A DNA stretch of 5,013 bases from Dehalococcoidia bacterium (GTDB lineage Bacteria > Chloroflexota > Dehalococcoidia > JACVQG01 > JAHKAY01), in assembly GCA_030740315.1 (NCBI GenBank), contig JASLXN010000126.1, positions 1 to 5,013 of the forward strand. Direction: 5' to 3'. How positions within the stretch are numbered: the first letter of the stretch is position 1; each line of letters opens with the position of its first letter. A model generated the notes under the pieces. It worked only from the letters and a program-made list of their open reading frames with translations. It searched no databases and was not told where the DNA came from. Positions 1 to 5,013 of the stretch are shown here, piece by piece. Made by a program: the position numbers and the translations under genes.

Positions 1-53
1 ACGAGTCCCACTTCATCCGGGCCGAGCAGTGGATACTGAGGGAGCACCTGTGA
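1..53 (+). CDS. C-terminal end of an unidentified upstream gene (partial)
   Basis: Frame 3 is open from the window edge to TGA at 51-53 and encodes the tail ESHFIRAEQWILREHL. This looks like an ordinary charged helical protein C-terminus, but 16 residues are too few to name a family. The main support is its junction with the next gene. The TGA overlaps the GTG start at 50-52 in the arrangement GTGA, typical of translationally coupled genes in an operon. The other two forward frames here are less likely: one stops at 37-39 and the other simply runs into the downstream gene. Confidence 0.6.
   Translation, partial: ESHFIRAEQWILREHL
38..44 (+). promoter_or_regulatory. Ribosome binding site for the M24 peptidase, deciding its GTG start
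   Basis: GAGGGAG lies 5 bases before the GTG at 50. An alternative in-frame GTG at 29 has no such site at the right distance. The site sits inside the end of the upstream gene, as expected for coupled translation. Confidence 0.65.
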
Positions 54-1192
54 ACCCGAGAATTGAGAACCTCCAGCGCGTCCTAACCCAAAAACAGATT
101 GACGTTGCACTCATTTTTCAGAACCGGGACTTATACTACTTCGCCGGTACCATGCAGGATTGTGTGCTGGCGGTGTCCGCCACTGGCGAGCCGGTGTTGC
201 TAGTGCGCCGTAACTATGAGCGGGCAAAGCAGGAGACCACCGTATCCTCCTTGAGCCGCCTGAACAGCCTAGAGGACTTGAGTGAGGTGGTGCCCTCCGG
301 CACAGGCCGCGCCGGAATTGAGGCCGATGTCCTACCGGTGGCCACCTTCCGGCGTCTGCAGAGTCTATTCCCCACCACGGAGTGGGTGGATATCTCCACC
401 GACATTATGGCTATCCGAATGGTCAAGGAACCGGGTGAGGTTGAGTTTATCACCCGCAGCGCCGCCATAAACGATGCTGCACACTTGCGGGCCACTCAGG
501 TGCTGCGGGACGGCATCAACGAGCTGGAGTTGTTCTCCGAGATGGAGTATGCAGCACGCCGTCTGGAAGACGATCGGCTGGGGAGCGGTCGGGGGTTCAA
601 CAGCCTGCCCCCCTGTCAAATAGGCTCCGGGGATGGGGCCACCGTGCCCAACCGAGCGGCCCTGCCCTTCGGCGGGGTCGGCATGAGCCCCGCCGCCCCT
701 TGCGGCAGCTCCACCCGCGTCATCCATCAGGGTGAAGCGGTAGTGGTGGACTGGGTGTCCTCTTACGAGGGCTATGTCTCCGACCAGACCCGCACCTATT
801 TCATCGGCCCTCCCGATAGTGAGCTTCTCCGGGCCTACGATACCTGCCGCCAGATTTACCAGGCGGTGGTCGCCGTTATGGCCCCGGGGGTGCCCGGTAA
901 ACACCTCTACGAGTTGGGCCTTAGGATGGCCGCCGAGGCGGGTTACGAGCACTTCCTGGGGTTGGGAGAATACCGGGTAAGGTTCCTGGGCCACGGCGTA
1001 GGCCTGGAGCTTACGGAGCAGCCAGTAATCAGCTACCGGGAAGAGCGCCTCCTGCCGGAGGGCTGCGTCTTGACCGTAGAGCCCAAAATAGTCATTCCTG
1101 GCCGGGGCTCGGTGGGCATAGAGAATACCCTGTGGCTGACCGGCGACGGTCCCCGTCCCCTGACCTCAGCCCCGGATACAGTCATACTATAA
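50..1192 (+). CDS. M24 family metallopeptidase (Xaa-Pro dipeptidase / aminopeptidase P-like, creatinase fold)
   Basis: Predicted cytoplasmic dinuclear-metal hydrolase of 380 residues, the usual length for prolidase-like M24 proteins. I chose the GTG at 50 over the in-frame GTG at 29 because of the GAGGGAG site and the GTGA overlap; the protein then begins MNPRIENLQ, a typical family start. Residues 1 to about 120 form the creatinase N-terminal domain, and about 125-380 the pita-bread catalytic domain, entered at IRMVKEPGEVEFI. All five metal ligands are visible: D234 (VVVDW), D245 (SDQTRT), H315 (GHGVGLE), E344 (LTVEPK) and E358 (GIENT). This argues against a true creatinase, which does not use metal. 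The auxiliary histidines of aminopeptidase P are not seen: T322 and R311 occupy two of the positions, and a long loop GGVGMSPAAPCGSS replaces the usual PH segment. Substrate is therefore uncertain. It is followed after 12 bp by the flavin oxidoreductase, probably on the same transcript. Confidence 0.9.
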   Translation: MNPRIENLQRVLTQKQIDVALIFQNRDLYYFAGTMQDCVLAVSATGEPVLLVRRNYERAKQETTVSSLSRLNSLEDLSEVVPSGTGRAGIEADVLPVATFRRLQSLFPTTEWVDISTDIMAIRMVKEPGEVEFITRSAAINDAAHLRATQVLRDGINELELFSEMEYAARRLEDDRLGSGRGFNSLPPCQIGSGDGATVPNRAALPFGGVGMSPAAPCGSSTRVIHQGEAVVVDWVSSYEGYVSDQTRTYFIGPPDSELLRAYDTCRQIYQAVVAVMAPGVPGKHLYELGLRMAAEAGYEHFLGLGEYRVRFLGHGVGLELTEQPVISYREERLLPEGCVLTVEPKIVIPGRGSVGIENTLWLTGDGPRPLTSAPDTVIL

Positions 1193-1193
1193 C

Positions 1194-1200
1194 GGAGGTG
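1194..1200 (+). promoter_or_regulatory. Ribosome binding site of the flavin oxidoreductase
   Basis: GGAGGTG lies 4 bases before the ATG at 1205 and directly after the TAA of the peptidase gene. It is a near-perfect match to the 16S rRNA anti-Shine-Dalgarno sequence and fixes the start of the next gene. No promoter is visible in the 12-bp gap, so co-transcription is likely. Confidence 0.75.
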
Positions 1201-1204
1201 GCGC

Positions 1205-3130
1205 ATGACCGCAGGTAAATTCAAGTTGGCCAGGCTGTTACAGCCCGGCGCTATAGGCGGCATGACGGTGCCCAACCGCATAGTGATGCCACCCATGGTG
1301 ACCGAATACGCCGCCCCCGGAGGCTACATCACCCCCACCATTATTGACTATTACGCAGAGCGGGCCAAAGGCGGCACCGGGCTTGTGATTGTGGAGGCCG
1401 CATGCGTGGAGCCACTGGGCCGGGCTTTCAGTCGCCAAATAGCCATCTACGACGATGAGTTCCTCCCAGGCCTCCGGGAGCTGGCCGGAGCTATCAGGGC
1501 CGGCGGCGCGCGGGCCGCTATACAAATACACCATGCCGGTATGTCCACCGGTCCCAAGGTCACCGGCTCGGCACCCTTGGGACCCTCTTCCATCTCCATG
1601 AGGGGATACGGCCCCGCCCAGGAGATGTCCGCTGAGGACATCCGGAATGCAGTCCAGGCCTTCGCCAGCGCCGCCCTGCGCGTCAAACAGGCCGGGTTTG
1701 AAGGAGTGGAAATCCACGCCGCTCACATGTACCTGCTGGCCCAGTTTCTCTCCCCCGCGTGGAACCTGCGCCAGGACAATTACGGGGGCGCCGTGGAGAA
1801 CCGGGCACGTATGCTTGTAGAAACTATCTGGGCTATCCGCGAGGTAGTGGGGGGTGATTACCCGTTGTGGTGCCGAATAAACGGGGAGGAGTATGGCCAG
1901 GAGGGGCAGGGTGTCACTTTGGAAGAGGCCAAGCTCGTATCCCGGCTTGCCGAGGACGCAGGGTCCGATGCCATCAGCGTATCCTGTTTCGGGTGGGGAC
2001 ACTACGGCCAGGTCAACATGCCTGCCTCACCTGGCGCTCTGCTGCCACTATCCCAGGCCATCAAAGAGGTGGTGTCTGTGCCGGTGATGGCCGTGGGCCG
2101 CCTTGACCCCCGGGTAGGTGAGATGGCCCTGAAGGACGGCCGGGCCGATTATATCGCCATCGGCAGGGCGCTCATTACCGATGCCTACCTGCCGCTTAAA
2201 GCCGCACGGGGTGACCTAGAGGATATCACCCCGTGCATATCCTGCTACCGCTGCCTCCCCTTTGGGGGTGACCAGTCCGGCATGAAGTGTTCCACCAATG
2301 CGGCACTGGGCCAAGAAGATACCCGCCCCAGCCCGGCACCTAAGCCACTAAAGGTGCTGGTGGTGGGCGGTGGCCCAGCGGGCATGGAAGCCGCCCGTGT
2401 GGCGGCTCTGCGGGGCCACAATGTGACCCTAGTGGAGCGTGATGGGAACCTGGGTGGACAGCTTGCCCTGGCCTGCCGTCCCCGCTACCAGAACCGCTAT
2501 CCCACCCTACTGAACTACCTGCGTAAGCAGCTCTCCAAGCTCGGGATCCAGGTGGAACTGGGAGCGGAGGCCACCCCGGAAACCGTATCACGCCTCCAGC
2601 CGGATACCGTGGTAGTGGCCACCGGCGCCAGCCCCCTTATTCCGCATATCCACGGCGTGACCGGGCGGGCCGCCACCGCATACGATGTGCTGGCAGGCCG
2701 CGCCACGGCATCCGGCTGCAGGGCAGTCGTCATAGGCGGCGGACGGGTGGGCCTGCGCACCGCCCAGTTTCTGGCCGAGCAGGGCAAGAGTGTTGCCCTG
2801 CTGGAGCAAGGGGGCCGCCTTGGGCAACGCTTCACCGGGCTGGTCCGCCGCCCCCTGCTTGACCTGCTCACCGAACTTGGGGTTGAACTGGTCACCGGGG
2901 CCAAGGCCGAGGAGATTATCCAGGCAGGGGTGATGGCGGCGATGGGACAGGCCCGACAACTGTTCGAGGCCGATACCGTGGTCCTGGCCACCGGCGCAGC
3001 CCCCAACACCGTCCTGTTTCACGCCCTAGAGGGCAAGGTGCCCAGCATCCACCGTATCGGGGACAGCCAGGAGCGCGGCAGCATCTTGCAGGCCATCGCC
3101 GCCGGGTATCAGACCGGCATGGCATTGTAA
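1205..3130 (+). CDS. Old Yellow Enzyme-type NADH:flavin oxidoreductase (2,4-dienoyl-CoA reductase / trimethylamine dehydrogenase class)
   Basis: A 641-residue protein with the full three-part layout of this family. Residues 1 to about 335 form the FMN-binding TIM barrel, with NRIVMPPMV near the start, QIHHAG at 107-112, the H171/H174/Y176 motif followed by QFLSP, YGGAVENR at 193-200, and AVGRL with IGRAL at the phosphate-binding end. Y176 and H266 (GWGHYG) plausibly match the Tyr/His pair of E. coli 2,4-dienoyl-CoA reductase. Cysteines 344, 347, 350 and 362 should bind one 4Fe-4S cluster. From 381 there is an FAD-type dinucleotide fold (VVGGGPAG, 386-393), then an inserted NAD(P)-type fold (IGGGRVG, 510-516), closing with the second FAD motif IGDSQERG at 618-625. 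Electrons would run from NAD(P)H through FAD and the cluster to FMN and an unsaturated substrate, or in reverse for a TMADH-like amine dehydrogenase. No signal peptide is seen, so it should be cytoplasmic. The substrate cannot be read from sequence. Confidence 0.92.
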   Translation: MTAGKFKLARLLQPGAIGGMTVPNRIVMPPMVTEYAAPGGYITPTIIDYYAERAKGGTGLVIVEAACVEPLGRAFSRQIAIYDDEFLPGLRELAGAIRAGGARAAIQIHHAGMSTGPKVTGSAPLGPSSISMRGYGPAQEMSAEDIRNAVQAFASAALRVKQAGFEGVEIHAAHMYLLAQFLSPAWNLRQDNYGGAVENRARMLVETIWAIREVVGGDYPLWCRINGEEYGQEGQGVTLEEAKLVSRLAEDAGSDAISVSCFGWGHYGQVNMPASPGALLPLSQAIKEVVSVPVMAVGRLDPRVGEMALKDGRADYIAIGRALITDAYLPLKAARGDLEDITPCISCYRCLPFGGDQSGMKCSTNAALGQEDTRPSPAPKPLKVLVVGGGPAGMEAARVAALRGHNVTLVERDGNLGGQLALACRPRYQNRYPTLLNYLRKQLSKLGIQVELGAEATPETVSRLQPDTVVVATGASPLIPHIHGVTGRAATAYDVLAGRATASGCRAVVIGGGRVGLRTAQFLAEQGKSVALLEQGGRLGQRFTGLVRRPLLDLLTELGVELVTGAKAEEIIQAGVMAAMGQARQLFEADTVVLATGAAPNTVLFHALEGKVPSIHRIGDSQERGSILQAIAAGYQTGMAL

Positions 3131-3206
3131 GCTGCAGCCCTATCTGAATCGATGACATACCGGCGCACTCAGCTTTACAATCGACCTGTCAGCGAGTTAT
3201 GGTACT

Positions 3207-3365
3207 ATGGTCTATGACCCTCACGGCTCCGGCTGCGACATGTGCGTGGATATAGTCCTTATCACCAAGCACATGGTGGACAATGGAAACCCCCTATCCG
3301 CAGTTAATAACGCCGTGGATGGCAAGTACAGCTACTTGGGGCCACCCACACAGATACCCCACCCG
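3207..3365 (+). pseudogene. 5'-truncated fragment resembling the C-terminus of a PCYCGC-motif protein
   Basis: Frame 3 reads YDPHGSGCDMCVDIVLITKH, continuing through an amphipathic stretch to KYSYLGPPTQIPHP. From memory of the family, proteins with a PCYCGC motif end in a similar way: a His and two cysteines (C-x2-C), then an Asp-Ile-rich helix, then a Gly/Pro-rich tail. They are usually exported and Cys-rich, and I do not know a firm function. The PCYCGC motif itself is absent here; frame 3 has a stop at 3153-3155 and no usable start or ribosome binding site precedes 3207. Frame 3 stays open beyond 3365 but the text stops looking protein-like. I infer a remnant that has lost its N-terminal half. 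It could instead be a chance open frame; the family match is recalled rather than searched. Confidence 0.45.
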
Positions 3366-3386
3366 TTCCCAGTGAGCCTTGCAAGC

Positions 3387-3394
3387 GAGAGGAG
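3387..3394 (+). promoter_or_regulatory. Ribosome binding site before the ATG at 3399
   Basis: GAGAGGAG is followed after 4 bases by an ATG at 3399 that reads MDKRIDF in frame 3. It is as strong as the sites of the intact genes in the window, and suggests that a real gene once started, or still starts, here. Confidence 0.5.
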
Positions 3395-3398
3395 TCCA

Positions 3399-3729
3399 AT
3401 GGACAAACGGATTGACTTCAATAACAGGCATTGCCCACCTGGGAATGGGCAACGGCTCCAAGACAGAGAGTGTCCTTCACAAAGCTCTGGAGGTGGACTC
3501 CAGTTATACAGAAGCCCATTATGTCCTGGGGTTCCTGTGCACAGTCGGCCCTTCCGCCAACCCGAAGGTCGCCAAGGTACACTGGCAGGGGGTGGTAGGC
3601 CTGGAACAAGGTACCGAACGGTCTCAGATTGCACAGGTACACTTAGCCCAGTTGGAGGAGGACAGCGCTCCCCTGCAAAATGGGGAGCGTAGCTTGGGAT
3701 GTCAGAAGAGCAGTATAGCCTCCATATAG
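3399..3729 (+). pseudogene. Small TPR-like protein, apparently frameshifted near its start
   Basis: Frame 1 to the TAG at 3727-3729 encodes helical text with a tetratricopeptide flavour: ITGIAHLGMGNG, then HKALEVDSSYTEAHYVLGFL, then VHWQGVVGLEQ and QVHLAQLEE. The pattern Ala-Leu-x-x-Asp, then Ala-His-Tyr-x-Leu-Gly, matches a TPR unit boundary, with roughly two degenerate repeats. In frame 1 the only nearby start is a TTG at 3379 with no ribosome binding site. The well-placed ATG at 3399 is in frame 3 and reads MDKRIDF. Skipping one base around 3420 joins the two into a continuous protein of about 110 residues. I therefore infer a one-base insertion (or two-base deletion) and call it a pseudogene, though a sequencing error would look the same. 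TPR proteins mediate protein contacts; its partner is unknown. Its position two ORFs upstream of ccdA is compatible with a lost cytochrome-maturation accessory role. Confidence 0.5.
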
Positions 3730-3851
3730 CTCTCAATGCCGGGCCGGTAACTCTTTTCTCTCCATGTGAACGGCACCCCATACCGGCCAATTTAGTCACC
3801 CTCTGGGATAGCAGTGATGGTATTGATACGCCTGATTTGCCTCAACCTTGA
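3699..3851 (+). CDS. Unidentified 50-residue ORF upstream of ccdA
   Basis: ATG at 3699 to TGA at 3849-3851, overlapping the end of the TPR-like frame. The protein begins MSEEQYSLHIALNAGPVTLF and ends in an acidic, proline-rich tail (DTPDLPQP). I do not recognise it. The text is plausible as protein (alternating hydrophobic residues, one Trp, one Cys), and GGGGAG at 3682-3687 lies 11 bases upstream, farther than ideal. No transmembrane segment or signal peptide is evident. It may be a real small gene, the start of a truncated larger protein, or chance. There are 30 bases between its stop and the ccdA start. Confidence 0.25.
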   Translation: MSEEQYSLHIALNAGPVTLFSPCERHPIPANLVTLWDSSDGIDTPDLPQP

Positions 3852-3866
3852 GTGGCACCAGCCAGC

Positions 3867-3874
3867 AGAAGAGG
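3867..3874 (+). promoter_or_regulatory. Ribosome binding site of ccdA
   Basis: AGAAGAGG is followed after 7 bases by the ATG at 3882. It supports that start over the in-frame GTG codons further into the gene. Confidence 0.6.
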
Positions 3875-3881
3875 CTGAGCG

Positions 3882-4655
3882 ATGTTAGACCCCATCAGCC
3901 TGTTTCAGACCTGGCTAGTGAACTGGGCTGCGGCGCTGGTGGCGCTCCTTCCCATTAGCTGGGCTTTTGGTGCCGGTATGGTGTCAACCGTGAACCCCTG
4001 CGGCTTCGCCATGCTGCCGGCCTACCTGTCCCTCTACCTGGGGACCGGGGAGGAAACCCTGGCACAGCGGTCTGCGCCTCTGCGGACAATCAAGGCTGTC
4101 TACATAGGAGGCGTGGTCACCCTCGGTTTCGTGGTGCTATTTGGCGCTGTGGGACTGGGCCTGGCCATTGGCGGGCAATTCCTAGTAACGGTTATGCCCT
4201 GGGCAGGTCTGGGAACCGGCATCGTCCTGGCTATCGTGGGCATGTTTTTACTATCCGGCAAGCACACCTATTCAGCGTTTTTTATGCGTCTGGCAGGCCA
4301 GGTAAGCACCCCGGGTGCTACCGGCATACGCGCTTTCTTCCTGTTCGGTATTGGATACGGTATAGCGTCCCTGGCCTGCACTTTGCCCGTCTTCCTGGTC
4401 GTGGTGGTCAGCGCGATTGCCGTCGGTGGAGTCCTGGGAGGCCTCTCTCAGTTCCTCAGCTATGCAATGGGCATGGGACTGGTACTGGTCATCCTCACCA
4501 TGGGTATAGCGCTTTTCAAGGGGGCGGCGGTGGGGCCGCTACGGGCCATGGTGCCCCATGTGCAACGGGTCAGCGCGGCGCTCATCCTATTGATGGGATC
4601 CTACCTGGTATACTACTGGCTGACGAAGGGAGGCGTCCTTGATTCTTTCGCCTGA
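3882..4655 (+). CDS. ccdA: Cytochrome c biogenesis / thiol-disulfide transmembrane protein CcdA
   Basis: A 257-residue integral membrane protein of the CcdA/DsbD-beta family. It passes electrons from cytoplasmic thioredoxin to extracytoplasmic thiol oxidoreductases, which keep the CxxCH cysteines of apocytochromes c reduced for haem attachment. The two redox cysteines are present in their expected settings: C40 in TVNPCGFAMLPAYLSLYLG and C166 in ASLACTLPVF, related by the family's internal two-fold repeat. Hydrophobic segments lie at roughly 17-37, 73-97, 103-125, 149-180, 190-212 and 228-247, giving the usual six helices. There is no DsbD alpha or gamma (thioredoxin) domain, so a separate ResA-like partner is expected elsewhere. 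ResB follows after 57 bp, making a System II maturation role likely. CcdA-like proteins also serve other thiol pathways, but the neighbour favours cytochrome c. Confidence 0.92.
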   Translation: MLDPISLFQTWLVNWAAALVALLPISWAFGAGMVSTVNPCGFAMLPAYLSLYLGTGEETLAQRSAPLRTIKAVYIGGVVTLGFVVLFGAVGLGLAIGGQFLVTVMPWAGLGTGIVLAIVGMFLLSGKHTYSAFFMRLAGQVSTPGATGIRAFFLFGIGYGIASLACTLPVFLVVVVSAIAVGGVLGGLSQFLSYAMGMGLVLVILTMGIALFKGAAVGPLRAMVPHVQRVSAALILLMGSYLVYYWLTKGGVLDSFA

Positions 4656-4665
4656 GCACGGCTCA
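4653..4665 (+). repeat. Short inverted repeat overlapping the ccdA stop codon
   Basis: TGAGC-acg-GCTCA forms a perfect 5-bp stem with a 3-base loop, beginning with the stop codon itself. There is no following T-run. It could fold in the transcript between ccdA and resB, but a stem this short can arise by chance. Confidence 0.3.
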
Positions 4666-4668
4666 CTC

Positions 4669-4695
4669 CCGTCCGCCGGTAGTCCCTCCGGACGG
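4669..4695 (+). repeat. Inverted repeat in the ccdA-resB gap
   Basis: CCGTCCG at 4669-4675 pairs perfectly with CGGACGG at 4689-4695 across a 13-base loop. It ends 6 bases before the resB ribosome binding site, and no T-run follows, so it is not a classical terminator. It could modulate relative expression or mRNA stability between the two genes; that is inference. Confidence 0.35.
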
Positions 4696-4701
4696 CCATA
4701 C

Positions 4702-4707
4702 GAGGAG
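4702..4707 (+). promoter_or_regulatory. Ribosome binding site of resB, deciding its GTG start
   Basis: GAGGAG lies 5 bases before the GTG at 4713. Other in-frame GTG codons just downstream (4725, 4740) lack a site at a suitable distance and would cut into the conserved start of the family. Confidence 0.65.
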
Positions 4708-4712
4708 CGTTC

Positions 4713-5013
4713 GTGAAGAATGCCGTGGCCCGGCGGGTGTGGCGGTTCTTTGGCTCAGTGCGCCTGGCCCTGATACTTATCCTGGTGCTGACTGCGCTCT
4801 CCGTGGTGGGGGCACTGGTGATGCAGGTTCCCCCGGACCTGAAGGCGGATCCCGACGATTACCGGTGGTGGCTGGACAATCCGGCCCAGGAGCGCTTCGG
4901 GCTATGGGTCACACCCCTAGCCATCCTGGGGATATTCGATATATTCCACTCCCCGTGGTTTCTCGGTGTGGGCTTACTCCTAATAATCAACATCATAGTG
5001 TGCACCCTTAACC
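4713..5013 (+). CDS. resB: Cytochrome c biogenesis protein ResB/Ccs1 (N-terminal part)
   Basis: The frame is open from a GTG start to the window edge, giving 100 residues of a protein that normally exceeds 400. The N-terminus is characteristic of ResB: an RRVWRFFGSVRLAL entry into the first membrane helix (about 17-38), a conserved MQVP-type exit, then an extracytoplasmic-side loop containing DDYRWW, and a second hydrophobic region from about 63. That region includes LGIFDIFHSPWF, a family signature in which an Asp-x-Phe-x-Ser-x-Trp-Phe pattern precedes the next helix, ending at IINIIVCTLN. ResB pairs with ResC/CcsA in System II to export haem and attach it to apocytochromes c on the outer face of the membrane. 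It is probably co-transcribed with ccdA. A resC/ccsA gene is expected downstream but is outside the window. Confidence 0.9.
   Translation, partial: MKNAVARRVWRFFGSVRLALILILVLTALSVVGALVMQVPPDLKADPDDYRWWLDNPAQERFGLWVTPLAILGIFDIFHSPWFLGVGLLLIINIIVCTLN

Larger units (their letters stand above)
3131..3881. other. 750-bp stretch between the two operons, without a convincing intact gene
   Basis: This gap holds short coding-like fragments in alternating frames: frame 3 around 3207-3365, frame 1 around 3420-3729, and frame 3 again at 3699-3851. Each is described separately. I see no T-rich hairpin terminator after the oxidoreductase stop, no tRNA, no transposase remnant and no flanking direct repeats. 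The last 30 bases before 3882 carry the ribosome binding site of ccdA. The simplest reading is a region of gene decay or heavily frameshifted sequence, possibly including assembly errors. Confidence 0.6.

Noticed and set aside
1238..2002. 254-codon minus-strand open frame opposite the flavin oxidoreductase.
   Set aside because: It is the antisense of a strongly conserved TIM barrel, and its Gly/His-rich text is typical of a shadow frame in high-GC DNA.
2603..2997. Direct near-repeat: 26 bases at 2603-2628 recur at 2972-2997 with two mismatches.
   Set aside because: Both copies encode the DTVV-x-ATGA segment that ends each dinucleotide-binding fold of the oxidoreductase. It is explained by protein conservation and similar codon use.
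3131..3138. Palindrome GCTGCAGC just after the oxidoreductase stop.
   Set aside because: It has no loop or T-run and is too short for a terminator.
3174..3203. Promoter-like pair TTTACA, 18 bases, TATGGT.
   Set aside because: The -35 is reasonable but the -10 matches only 4 of 6 and no intact gene with a ribosome binding site follows closely.
3742..3788. Perfect 8-bp inverted repeat GGCCGGTA / TACCGGCC with a 31-base loop.
   Set aside because: An 8-bp match at this spacing is expected a few times by chance in 5 kb, and there is no T-run or regulatory context.
3332..3799. Long minus-strand open frame across the middle region.
   Set aside because: The translation shows no recognisable domain and no ribosome binding site. 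The plus-strand fragments over the same bases look more protein-like.
4739..5011. 90-codon plus-strand frame over the start of resB.
   Set aside because: It overlaps resB in another frame and gives low-complexity Pro/Gly/Ser text, while the resB frame matches its family throughout.

Overview
The window holds two plus-strand gene blocks separated by about 750 bp of decayed-looking sequence. No RNA gene, CRISPR array or insertion sequence is visible. GC is high, GTG starts are used twice, and Shine-Dalgarno sites are clear. The gene content (an M24 peptidase next to a large flavin oxidoreductase, a six-helix CcdA, and ResB) would suit a Chloroflexota-type (Dehalococcoidia-like) bacterium. That assignment is a guess from the style of the proteins; no marker gene is present.

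Block 1 (1-3130): the last 16 codons of an unidentified gene overlap by 4 bp (GTGA) the start of a creatinase/prolidase-fold M24 peptidase. Twelve bp after the peptidase comes a 641-residue Old Yellow Enzyme-type FMN/4Fe-4S/FAD oxidoreductase of the 2,4-dienoyl-CoA reductase / trimethylamine dehydrogenase class. The tight spacing indicates one transcript, probably catabolic, with an unknown substrate. The peptidase keeps all five metal ligands but lacks the auxiliary histidines of aminopeptidase P. The oxidoreductase has TMADH-like spacing of its first three cluster cysteines.

Middle (3131-3881): there is no convincing intact gene. I read a 5'-truncated tail resembling PCYCGC-motif proteins (a Cys-x2-Cys segment, frame 3). 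It is followed by a strong ribosome binding site and ATG leading into a small TPR-like protein that appears to change frame near 3420, then by a 50-codon unidentified ORF.

Block 2 (3882-5013): ccdA, then the first 100 codons of resB, which runs off the window. These belong to the System II (Ccs/Res) cytochrome c maturation pathway. CcdA carries reducing equivalents across the membrane to keep haem-binding cysteines reduced, and ResB is half of the haem transport/ligation complex. A resC/ccsA gene would be expected downstream. The middle fragments may be remnants of a longer redox/cytochrome operon.

I do not see a clearly new system here. The most unusual items are the decaying middle segment and the altered active site of the M24 protein.
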